From an uncultured Collinsella sp. (GTDB taxonomy: Bacteria > Actinomycetota > Coriobacteriia > Coriobacteriales > Coriobacteriaceae), in NCBI GenBank assembly GCA_934630855.1, contig CAKTWW010000014.1, forward strand, positions 1 to 43,841: a DNA stretch of 43,841 bases, given 5' to 3'. This document shows positions 34,465-41,942 of this stretch, in pieces. Position 1 is the stretch's first letter. The number at the start of each line of letters is the position of its first letter. Below the pieces are notes generated by a model. That model had not been told where the DNA came from. It did no database searches and worked only from the letters and a program-made list of their open reading frames with translations. The translations under genes and the position numbers were made by a program.

Positions 34465-34607
34465 TTTGTCTCGATCTGTAACAGTTACTCGGCAAAAATG
34501 GTCTTAGATGTTACAGATTGAGACAAAGGGCTGGCGCCATTCGGAATTATCTCGATCTGTAACATCTGGAGCTGATATTCTCGTCTAGATGTTACAGATC
34601 GAGATAA
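34465..34607. repeat. Paired TCTCGATCTGTAACA hairpins
   Basis: Hairpin A (34465-34483/34509-34527, one mismatch) and hairpin B (34547-34567/34587-34607, perfect 21 bp) share the arm sequence TCTCGATCTGTAACA, so arms of A can also pair with arms of B. This fills most of the 34387-34714 gap, and no gene is seen there. Confidence 0.8.
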
Positions 34608-34670
34608 ACCGCCGGGGCGGGGCAGGCCGAAGTCGGACCGCCCCGCCCCGCCCAAGCAGCGGCAAAAAGA

Positions 34671-34709
34671 AAAGGTAGATTTTTAGGTATGTCCCAAAAA
34701 TCTACCTTT
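34671..34709 (-). terminator. Terminator/palindrome after the M16C peptidase gene
   Basis: AAAGGTAGATTTTT (34671-34684) and its complement (34696-34709) enclose a minus-strand GGGACATACCT core. On the minus strand a CTTTTT run follows, so it can terminate the peptidase gene. Confidence 0.8.
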
Positions 34710-34714
34710 GTGCG

Positions 34715-37700
34715 TTAGGCCAGCAGGTCGACTACGTTAAAGCCGGCGTTGCTCTTGGCGATGACTTCGCGGCCGCCAAAGACGCAGGTCGGCGACTCGG
34801 CTGCGATGCGCGTCACGTCGGCGCCGAGCGAGCGCAGCTCGGCGGGCGTCGCTGCGAGCATCTGAGCGCGGCGTTCCTCGCGCGCGTGCGGATCGAGGCC
34901 GGCCAGGTAGGTCGTGTTGCGGCGCTTGGTGAGCGCGTACGGCTTCACCGGCGCGTCCATGCCGCTCGCGCAGCTCACGATAAAGCCCTCAAAGGCGGCC
35001 TCGTCGGGCTCAAAGCTGCCGAGCCACTCACCGGTGCGCTCCACACGCTCAATCGAGGGGTCGATCGCCGGGTCGCGGTAGGTGTAGAACGCCGTCTGGC
35101 GCTCGCCGGCCGCGCGGAATCCGCAGCCGTACGCGCCGCCCTTTACGCGGATCTCGTTCCACAGGTAGTCGTAGGAGAGCGCGTTGGCAGCCACTGCCCA
35201 GGCGCCCGTCACGTCAATGCCCAGACGGCGCGGGTCGCAGGCGCTTGCCGCAAAGCAGATATCGCTGGGGATGACAAAGGCCTCGTGGCGGTCGCACGGC
35301 GCCGGCACCACGAGCGCGCTGCGGCCAGCAGCGGCGCCGTCGCCCGCGCCCAGTCCCAAGTCGCCCGCGGCAGCCCAGTACGCGTCAAAGTCCTCATCGC
35401 TGCCGGTAAAGCTCGCCATGCAGCCGTCGGCCACAAAGATGCGCCCCGCCAGCTCGGCAAGCTTGGCGCGCAGCCCGTCCAGTCGCTCGTCAAAGTGCTC
35501 GAGCAGATCGCGCAGGAACAGGTAGAAGTCCACGCCCGAGAGCTGTTCACGCACCACGGCCGAAGGCGAGCTGTAACTCATCGCGCGGCCGAGCGCCGCC
35601 GAGTGGCCGTTGTTGATAAAGCCCTGCTCGAGCCCAATGCGAATCTGCGTGAGCACGTCGCGCACGCGGTCGGCGTCGGCGTCTGCCAAAAGCGTGCTCG
35701 ACCACACCTCGCGCGGCAGGCTCGCCAGCGCATCGATCTTCTCGGACAGGGCGCCGGCACTCACCAGCAGGTAGGGGCGCACGCCGTCCACGTCGGGCTG
35801 CGTCATGACCTCGGTCGTAAAGCTCAAAAAGCCCAGCTTGCCGGCGAGCAGGTTGTCGAGTTCCTCGGCCGAGTGCTCGCGCGTGGGCAGCTGCTTAAGT
35901 AGGCGGCAGAGCAGCGTCACGTAGGGCAGGTCCTCAAATGCGACACAGCTCAGGTCGAAATACTGCATGGCGTAGGCCAAGCGGTTGGTGGGGATGCCGT
36001 GGCGCAGGCAGGGGATGGGCGCGGTCGTGTCCACGACCAGCGGCGGCTCGGGGCGCGCCTCGCCAATGTCGGACACGCGCAGGCGCGGCAGCGTGGCCTT
36101 GGCCTCGGGCGTGTCCTCGGCCTCCTGTGCGGCGCGCAGCGCGGCCGTGCGCTCAACCACGTCGGCCAGCTCGGCATCGGTCATGGCGTCGCGCTTGGCG
36201 GCAAGCTCTGCGGCCTCGGCGCTCTCCGCGCCCTCGGCGGCGTCCACCGGCACCAGCTCGACGAGCGCCATGTGATCGTTCTCCAGCACCAACTCGCGCA
36301 GCAGGTCCTCAAAGTAGCTGCCGTCCAGCTCGCCGCGCAGCTCCTCGTACACTGGGCCGTACTTGAGCGCCAGCGTCGCGGCGTCGTCATCGTAGAGCCA
36401 CGTGCTCAGCGCGTCGCAAGCAATGGCCACGCCGTCGGCGATGCCGTAGTCGCGCTGGCGCAGGTCGTACTCGTTGCTGCTGATGATGGCCTCCAGGCGC
36501 TCGCGCGGAACGCCGTGCTCGCACAGGTCGCGGCAGGCGTCCTGGAACACGCGGCGCAGCTCGCGCGCCACGCCGGGCTGCGCGTTTTGCAGCATGATGA
36601 GCTCGTAGGGCTGCAGGCACTCGGCCGCGGTGTAGCTCACCACGTTGCCGCCCAGGCCTGCCGCCAGGATAGCCTTCTTGACCGGCGCCTCGTTGGAGCC
36701 CAGCAGCGCCTCGAACAGGATATCCGCCGCGATCGTGCGCTTGCGGTCGAGAGCGTTGCCCAGCACCAGGCCCAGGCCCACCAGGGCGTTCTCGGGCGTG
36801 GTGGCCATCTCGACGCGCTCATACTCGCAGTTCACGGGTGCCTGAACGTCCAGCGGGTTGGGTGCCAGCGCGGAAGGGTCCTCGCCAGCGGCAACGGCGG
36901 CGTCCATGCGGCGGCTCGCGGCGCTCGACTGCGACAGATAGCGCTCGTCCAAAAACGCCAGCGCGCGGTCCACATCCATATCGCCGTAGAGCGTTATATA
37001 AGAGTTGGAAGGATTGTAATGACGCGCGTGCGTGTCCAGGAACTGCTCGTAGGTGAGCGCCGGAATCGCGCGCGGGTCGCCGCCGCTCTCGTGCGCGTAG
37101 GCGGTATCGGGATAGAGCGCGGCGTTGACGGCGTCGTCCAGCACGCTCATGGGATCGGACAGCGCGCCCTTCATCTCGTTGAACACAACGCCGTTGTAGC
37201 GCAGCGTGCCCGCGCGCAGGTCCTGGGGGCAGGCGTCGTCGGCGTCGCCCTCGCAGCCCTCACCCTCCGGCAGGTCCAGCTCGTAGTGCCAGCCCTCCTG
37301 CTCAAAAATGGTGGGCTTGGTGTAGATGGCCGGGTTGAACACCGCGTCCAGGTACACATCCATCAGGTTGTACAGATCCTGCTCGTTGGTGGTGGCAACG
37401 GGGTAGATGGTCTTGTCGGGGTAGGTCATGGCGTTGAGGAACGTCTGCATGGAGCTCTTGATTAGGTCGACGAACGGCTCCTTGACGGGGAACTTGGCCG
37501 ACCCACACAGCACCGAGTGCTCAAGAATATGGAACACGCCGGTGGAATCGGCCGGCGGCGTCTTAAAGCCAATGGCGAAGGCCTTGTTCTCGTCGTCGCA
37601 TGCCAGGTACAGCAGGCGGGCGCCCGAGGCGGTGTGGCGCAGCACGTAGGCGTCCGAGTCGAGCTCGGGCACGGACTCGCAGCGCTCGACGGCAAAGCCG

Positions 37701-37768
37701 TGGCAGGTGGTGCCGGGGACCAGCAGCGCGGCAGCGGCAGCGCGCGGATCGGTTGAGGTAGTGGACAT
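34715..37768 (-). CDS. M16C (presequence-protease/insulinase-like) zinc peptidase
   Basis: This 1017-residue protein has the inverted zinc motif HILEH (His80-Glu83-His84). The rest of the sequence reads as the four-lobed M16C/PreP chamber (insulinase-type halves with YPVATTNEQDLYNLMDVYLDAVF near 125 and an inactive C-terminal half). There is no signal peptide, so it should act in the cytoplasm, degrading short peptides. The ATG at 37768 follows AAAGGAGA; the frame is open further up but without a start signal. It is monocistronic and ends at a palindromic terminator. Length fits the M16C class (about 950-1050). Confidence 0.92.
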   Translation of the reverse strand: MSTTSTDPRAAAAALLVPGTTCHGFAVERCESVPELDSDAYVLRHTASGARLLYLACDDENKAFAIGFKTPPADSTGVFHILEHSVLCGSAKFPVKEPFVDLIKSSMQTFLNAMTYPDKTIYPVATTNEQDLYNLMDVYLDAVFNPAIYTKPTIFEQEGWHYELDLPEGEGCEGDADDACPQDLRAGTLRYNGVVFNEMKGALSDPMSVLDDAVNAALYPDTAYAHESGGDPRAIPALTYEQFLDTHARHYNPSNSYITLYGDMDVDRALAFLDERYLSQSSAASRRMDAAVAAGEDPSALAPNPLDVQAPVNCEYERVEMATTPENALVGLGLVLGNALDRKRTIAADILFEALLGSNEAPVKKAILAAGLGGNVVSYTAAECLQPYELIMLQNAQPGVARELRRVFQDACRDLCEHGVPRERLEAIISSNEYDLRQRDYGIADGVAIACDALSTWLYDDDAATLALKYGPVYEELRGELDGSYFEDLLRELVLENDHMALVELVPVDAAEGAESAEAAELAAKRDAMTDAELADVVERTAALRAAQEAEDTPEAKATLPRLRVSDIGEARPEPPLVVDTTAPIPCLRHGIPTNRLAYAMQYFDLSCVAFEDLPYVTLLCRLLKQLPTREHSAEELDNLLAGKLGFLSFTTEVMTQPDVDGVRPYLLVSAGALSEKIDALASLPREVWSSTLLADADADRVRDVLTQIRIGLEQGFINNGHSAALGRAMSYSSPSAVVREQLSGVDFYLFLRDLLEHFDERLDGLRAKLAELAGRIFVADGCMASFTGSDEDFDAYWAAAGDLGLGAGDGAAAGRSALVVPAPCDRHEAFVIPSDICFAASACDPRRLGIDVTGAWAVAANALSYDYLWNEIRVKGGAYGCGFRAAGERQTAFYTYRDPAIDPSIERVERTGEWLGSFEPDEAAFEGFIVSCASGMDAPVKPYALTKRRNTTYLAGLDPHAREERRAQMLAATPAELRSLGADVTRIAAESPTCVFGGREVIAKSNAGFNVVDLLA

Positions 37769-38048
37769 ATGCAGTCTCCTTTGACGCCCCAGCGGGGGCG
37801 AATCGAGTCGAATCCCCGAGAGTATACCCATATGGAGCGCCCGGCCTGCAACGAACTGGCGATGATATGGGTGGACTGGCCTGGATAGGTTGATAACGCA
37901 TGCCGCGGGTAGCCGCTGCACCCCGCTAAAGTGAAATAACACCCCGTTTACCGAATCATTTAGGAAATATATGGACCCCTAAAAAGTTCTAATACAATAT
38001 AAGTCATCTATCTATAAGCCGCTGATTCCTTGCAAAGGTATGGTTGAT

Positions 38049-38753
38049 ATGGTTGAAGCAAACAGCGTTATCCCCCTGTACAAGCAAATCGTTCGCGCGC
38101 TTTCTGATCAGATTGCCAACGGCACGTACCGACCGGGAGACAAACTTCCGACTGAGACGGAGCTCATTGAGCAATTCGGTGTCAGTCGAATCACCGTCCG
38201 TTCCGCAATCAAAGAAATGGAAGATGCCGGCCTCGTAGAGCGAGCCCGCGGCAAGGGCACCTTCGTTTCGTCGGATACGCAGATGTATGCCGCAGACGAC
38301 CGCGAGAGCTTTACCCACTCGTGCCAGCTCGCGGGAAAACAGGCCTCGACCAGAGTGCTCGAAATGGGCTGGGACTTCCCAAGCCTGCGAGACGCAAAGT
38401 TCCTTGGTGTCGACGATGCCCAGAAGGTGCTGCGCAGTCGTCGCCTGCGTCTTGTGGACGGTAAGCCCACGATGCTCGAGACCAACAGCTATTCCGATGC
38501 GCTCTCCTTTTTGGAGCATGAGCCCCTGGACGATTCGCTCATGGCGGTGCTCGATCGCCACGGGATCAAAATGGGTCCCAACACGCGTACGCTCGAGGTT
38601 TGCTATGCGAGCGAGATCGAGGCGGCATACCTTAACGTGGAGCTGGACTCCTCGCTGCTCCTGTTTGTCGACAGGCGCTATGCGCCAAGCGGCGAGCCAC
38701 TCTTTATCTCCCGACAGGTGTACTGCACCGAGCGACTGAAGTTCTATCTGTAA
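38049..38753 (+). CDS. GntR/HutC-family regulator with UTRA domain
   Basis: This 234-residue regulator has an N-terminal winged helix (IPLYKQIVRALSDQIANGTY, TETELIEQFGVSRITVRSAI and GKGTFV wing) and a UTRA domain (about 80-230). It precedes PTS block 2 and is separated from it by a terminator and about 150 bp. ACAATATA occurs both in its own promoter (37994-38001) and before the EIIA gene (38869-38876), a possible shared operator. ATG 38049 is preferred, since AAAGG is only one base from ATG 38040. A TACAAT hexamer (37993-37998) is a possible -10. Confidence 0.9.
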   Translation: MVEANSVIPLYKQIVRALSDQIANGTYRPGDKLPTETELIEQFGVSRITVRSAIKEMEDAGLVERARGKGTFVSSDTQMYAADDRESFTHSCQLAGKQASTRVLEMGWDFPSLRDAKFLGVDDAQKVLRSRRLRLVDGKPTMLETNSYSDALSFLEHEPLDDSLMAVLDRHGIKMGPNTRTLEVCYASEIEAAYLNVELDSSLLLFVDRRYAPSGEPLFISRQVYCTERLKFYL

Positions 38754-38760
38754 GTAAGGA

Positions 38761-38790
38761 CGGCCGTTCCGTAAAAGGAGCGGCCGTTTT
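38761..38790 (+). terminator. Terminator after GntR gene of block 2
   Basis: CGGCCGTTCC (38761-38770) pairs with GGAGCGGCCG (38777-38786), with one wobble, followed by TTTTA. Confidence 0.85.
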
Positions 38791-38868
38791 ACCGAATAAT
38801 TGTTACCGTTCGCGGAAATCGTAATTTGCCACGCCATGGGGGAGAAAACGCTTATATACTTTGTTATG

Positions 38869-38876
38869 ACAATATA
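38869..38876 (+). promoter_or_regulatory. ACAATATA site before PTS block 2 EIIA
   Basis: ACAATATA lies 27 bp upstream of the EIIA start in an AT-rich promoter stretch and matches the site in the GntR (38049) promoter. A proper -35/-10 pair could not be assigned. Confidence 0.35.
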
Positions 38877-38902
38877 GTACGTCTTATTGATATTGGAGAA
38901 CT

Positions 38903-39322
38903 ATGAATAAGATATTGCTAGCGAGTCATGGCTATCTCGCCCAAGGTATGAAAAGCTCTCTCGAGATCCTGATGGGCACTAACGACCGAATCGAGTGTCT
39001 GTGCGCCTATGTCGATGACGACACGAGGGATGTCGCAGCGCTTATCGATGCCTGGATGGAGTCGAAGGATCCGGCCGACACGTGGTTTGTCGTAACCGAC
39101 ATCTTTGGCGGTTCCGTAAACAACGAGTTCATCCAGAGGCAGGTCGCCGGATCGTTTACGTTGATCGCCGGAATGAACTTGCCGCTGCTGGTAGAAATGG
39201 TCACGCAGCTGGACACCCTCGACGAGGACAAAGCCAAGGCGGCGGTCGAGGGATCGCGTTCGTTTATCCAGCTATGCGAGGCGGCGGATATGCTCGCCGA
39301 TGTCGAAGAAGAAGAGTTCTAG
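38903..39322 (+). CDS. PTS mannose-family EIIA
   Basis: This 139-residue cytoplasmic EIIA has active-site His9 in ILLASHGYLAQG. It also has the FVVTDIFGGSVNNEF and NLPLLVEM segments typical of EIIA-Man. It is stand-alone here, unlike the fused EIIAB at 18931. TTGGAG precedes the ATG. The acidic tail ADVEEEEF closes the protein. The EIIB gene follows after 61 bp. It probably phosphorylates that EIIB. Confidence 0.93.
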   Translation: MNKILLASHGYLAQGMKSSLEILMGTNDRIECLCAYVDDDTRDVAALIDAWMESKDPADTWFVVTDIFGGSVNNEFIQRQVAGSFTLIAGMNLPLLVEMVTQLDTLDEDKAKAAVEGSRSFIQLCEAADMLADVEEEEF

Positions 39323-39383
39323 CTCGAGCTTCAACGAAAAATTCAACCCTGTCATTTTTTTATTACGTGCGGAGATGATTGCG

Positions 39384-39857
39384 ATGATTAAGCTTACGAG
39401 AGTCGATTACCGATTGATTCACGGCCAGGTTGCCATGTCTTGGACGCATGCGCTGGATGTCGATTGCATCCTGCTTGCCAGCGATGCCGTGGCAAAAGAC
39501 GACATGAGAAAAGCCGCTTTGAGGCTGGCCCGTCCCAACGGCGTGAAGCTTGTCATAAAAGACGTGAACGCTGCCATCGAGGCACTCAACAGCGGCGTTA
39601 CCGACAAGTATTCGCTGTTTATCATTGTCGAGACGATCGAGGACGCCTATCGCCTCGCCAAGGGTTGCAAAGGCATCAAGGAGATCAATCTGGGTGGAAC
39701 CCGAAAGACTTCCGAGACCACGCTTCATCCGACCCCCGCGATTTTTGCGACCGAAACCGATGCCGAACATATCCAAGAGCTTGTCAACGATGGCGTGGTT
39801 ATCGAAATCCGCCAGGTCCCCAATGACTCAAAGGTATTTGCCAAGGACGTTTTCTAG
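39384..39857 (+). CDS. PTS mannose-family EIIB
   Basis: This 157-residue protein has the EIIB signature RVDYRLIHGQVAMSW, with active-site His13. Residues 100-115 (IKEINLGGTRK) match the EIIB-Man pattern. ATG 39384 is chosen because CGGAG is about nine bases upstream; ATG 39375 sits too close to it. It receives phosphate from the EIIA and transfers it to the sugar in EIIC/EIID. A terminator follows, so EIIC and EIID are expressed from a separate promoter, with the SIS gene. Confidence 0.93.
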   Translation: MIKLTRVDYRLIHGQVAMSWTHALDVDCILLASDAVAKDDMRKAALRLARPNGVKLVIKDVNAAIEALNSGVTDKYSLFIIVETIEDAYRLAKGCKGIKEINLGGTRKTSETTLHPTPAIFATETDAEHIQELVNDGVVIEIRQVPNDSKVFAKDVF

Positions 39858-39907
39858 CCGGAAACATGCCATTGTCCAGCGTTTATTGACTATGTCCTCC
39901 TTTCTTT

Positions 39908-39939
39908 AGCCCGTCGATTACTTGATCGGCGGGCTTTTT
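39908..39939 (+). terminator. Terminator between EIIB and SIS copy 4
   Basis: AGCCCGTCGAT pairs with ATCGGCGGGCT, with one T-G wobble, followed by T5. Confidence 0.85.
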
Positions 39940-39974
39940 ATTAAAGAAATATCTAAAAAAGTTCGAAATAGTTC

Positions 39975-40007
39975 TTGCATAGTTAGTTATATAAAGTATT
40001 ATAACGT
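39975..40007 (+). promoter_or_regulatory. Promoter of SIS copy 4 with ACGTTATA site
   Basis: TTGCAT (39975-39980) and TATTAT (39997-40002) are 16 bp apart. TATAACGT (40000-40007), the reverse complement of ACGTTATA, overlaps the -10. Confidence 0.6.
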
Positions 40008-40052
40008 CATGGGATGAATGAAGGGTTCATCCAAGTGAGTTAGGAGTAAGGG

Positions 40053-41087
40053 ATGTTCAATTTCGATGAGCCTCGTTACGAGAAGGTTGTGAGCGATGCC
40101 CTCGCTCTCCGTCCTCAGATTGAGGCTGCCGTAGACGAAGTCTGCGAGCAGGGTTATTCCAACATCTTCTTCATTGGCTGCGGCGGCACTTGGGCTCACA
40201 CGCTCCCGATGAAGTATTGGGTCGAGACCACCACGGCCGACGTCGACGTCCACTGCGAGATCGCCGCAGAGTTCCTCGCCTGCCCGCCCAAGACCTTCAA
40301 CAAGGACTCGGTCTGCGTCTTCTCCACCCGTACCGGCACCACCCCCGAGATCATCGAGGCCGCCAAGTTCTGCCAGGAGCAGGGCGCCCGCACGCTGATG
40401 TATGTCTCCAACGACAACACCCCGGCCACCGAGTACGCCAACTACAAGTTCTTCAGCTTCGCCGAGGATGACGTTCTGTGCGAGGCCATCTACACCTACC
40501 AGATCACGCTGGTCGCCCGCTTCCTCAAGAACGCCGGCGCCTTCCCCAAGTACGACACCTTCATGGAGGAGTTCGGCAACATCGCCCCGTTCCTCATCAA
40601 GGCCAAGGACGCCCAGGACGAGCGTTGCGCCGCCATGGCCGAGGACTTCAAGGACACCGACTACCACATGGTGATCGGTTCCGGCATGCTCTGGGGCGAG
40701 GCTTACGACTACGCCATGTGCATCCTCGAGGAGATGCAGTGGATCAAGACCAAGTCCATCCACGCCGCCGAGTTCTTTCACGGCACCATCGAGCTGTGCG
40801 AGGAGGGCACGAGCCTCATCATGCTCTACGGCGAGGATGACACCCGCAAGCTCATGGACCGCGTCGACAACTTCACCCGCATGCTCGCCGACGAGAAGGG
40901 CGTCAACGTCCGCGTGAACAAGTTCGACACCGCCGAGGTCGAGCTGCCGTTCAGCGACCCCGAGTTCCGCAAGATCGTCTCCCCGATGGTCACCTACACC
41001 ATCACCGAGCGCCTGAGCTGCCACCTCGAGGACGTCCGCAACCACCCGCTCACCACGCGTCGTTACTATCACCAGATGAACTACTAA
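40053..41087 (+). CDS. FrlB/FraB-like SIS-domain deglycase (copy 4)
   Basis: This 344-residue two-SIS-domain protein ends in RRYYHQMNY. Glu227 (LEEMQW) and His243 (EFFHGT) are 16 apart, matching the FraB catalytic spacing. It has HGT where the other copies have HGP. It heads a transcript with EIIC and EIID under its own promoter, bracketed by terminators, so it is tied to the PTS of block 2. AGGAGTAAGGG precedes the ATG. It is the longest of the four SIS proteins, with a longer N-terminus. Confidence 0.85.
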   Translation: MFNFDEPRYEKVVSDALALRPQIEAAVDEVCEQGYSNIFFIGCGGTWAHTLPMKYWVETTTADVDVHCEIAAEFLACPPKTFNKDSVCVFSTRTGTTPEIIEAAKFCQEQGARTLMYVSNDNTPATEYANYKFFSFAEDDVLCEAIYTYQITLVARFLKNAGAFPKYDTFMEEFGNIAPFLIKAKDAQDERCAAMAEDFKDTDYHMVIGSGMLWGEAYDYAMCILEEMQWIKTKSIHAAEFFHGTIELCEEGTSLIMLYGEDDTRKLMDRVDNFTRMLADEKGVNVRVNKFDTAEVELPFSDPEFRKIVSPMVTYTITERLSCHLEDVRNHPLTTRRYYHQMNY

Positions 41088-41110
41088 TCCTCTCAAATTA
41101 CTGCGGTTGT

Positions 41111-41145
41111 CTGCAGGCGAGCTGCGCAGAACGCCTCGCCTGCAG
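41111..41145 (+). other. Intra-operon hairpin between SIS copy 4 and EIIC
   Basis: CTGCAGGCGAG (41111-41121) and CTCGCCTGCAG (41135-41145) pair perfectly. Only a weak T tract follows, so it may partly terminate transcription or stabilise the SIS mRNA and set different amounts of enzyme and transporter. Confidence 0.6.
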
Positions 41146-41168
41146 GCCTATTTCTGGGGTTGATCGAA

Positions 41169-41942
41169 ATGGTTGTCCAGTATCTTCTAGTTGCACTGGT
41201 CGCATTTATTGCGTCCATGGACGAGCAATTATTTGGCATTACGATGCTTGGTCGTCCGCTGTTTACGAGCCTGTTCGTCGGCTTGATCCTTGGCGATGTC
41301 CAGCAGGGCGTTATCGTCGGCGCTGCTTTGGAGTCCATGTTCATGGGCGCTATCATGGTTGGCGCGGCGGTGCCTCCCGAGGTCTACGCTTCTGGCGTAC
41401 TTGGCTGTGCGTTCGCCGTCATTACGGGCACGGGCACGGCAACTGCCGTCGCGCTCGCCCTTCCCGTCTCCGTCTTCCTTCAGGTGTGGCGCAACTTCTG
41501 CTACGCCGTTCCGGGCGCCTTTGCCTGCAAGAAGATTGAGGCCGCTCTGGCAAATCGTGATCTTGCCAAGGCGAATCTGTACCACCTGACCATCGTGCCG
41601 CTGTCGATTGGCATTCCGTCTGCACTGCTGGTGTTTGGTTCGCTGTTCTTTGGTGCCGACCTCATCAACAACGCGCTCAACGCGATTCCGCAGTTTGTGA
41701 TGGACGGCCTCAACGTTGCGTCCGGCGTCATGGTCTGCATCGGCTTCGCTCTTCTTATTAGGACCATGGGCGACAACAAGCTGCTTCCTTGGCTGTTCAT
41801 CGGCTTCATTATGGTCATCTACCTCAAGATGGACGTGGTCGGCGTCGCCGCAGCTGCCATTTGCGTCGCGCTGCTCCTGGCCTTCCGCGAGGGCTCGTCC
41901 GGTCCGCAGACGGTTGCTGCAGATGAAGAGGAGGACTTCTAA
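41169..41942 (+). CDS. PTS mannose-family EIIC permease
   Basis: This 257-residue hydrophobic permease has the EIIC signature (LFTSLFVGLILGDVQQGVIV, AALESMFMGAIMVGAAVPPE) and an acidic tail ending in AADEEEDF. ATG 41169 is preferred over TTG 41160 because the GGGG Shine-Dalgarno is about 10 bases away. Its stop TAA overlaps the EIID start by one base (TAATG), giving translational coupling. Confidence 0.93.
   Translation: MVVQYLLVALVAFIASMDEQLFGITMLGRPLFTSLFVGLILGDVQQGVIVGAALESMFMGAIMVGAAVPPEVYASGVLGCAFAVITGTGTATAVALALPVSVFLQVWRNFCYAVPGAFACKKIEAALANRDLAKANLYHLTIVPLSIGIPSALLVFGSLFFGADLINNALNAIPQFVMDGLNVASGVMVCIGFALLIRTMGDNKLLPWLFIGFIMVIYLKMDVVGVAAAAICVALLLAFREGSSGPQTVAADEEEDF

Noticed and set aside
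17598..40007. Reading all four ACGTTATA copies as simple -10 hexamers only.
   Set aside because: Part of the octamer does overlap -10 boxes, but conservation extends beyond the hexamer to the ACG part, and the longer sites show extra half-sites. I kept it as an operator but with moderate confidence.
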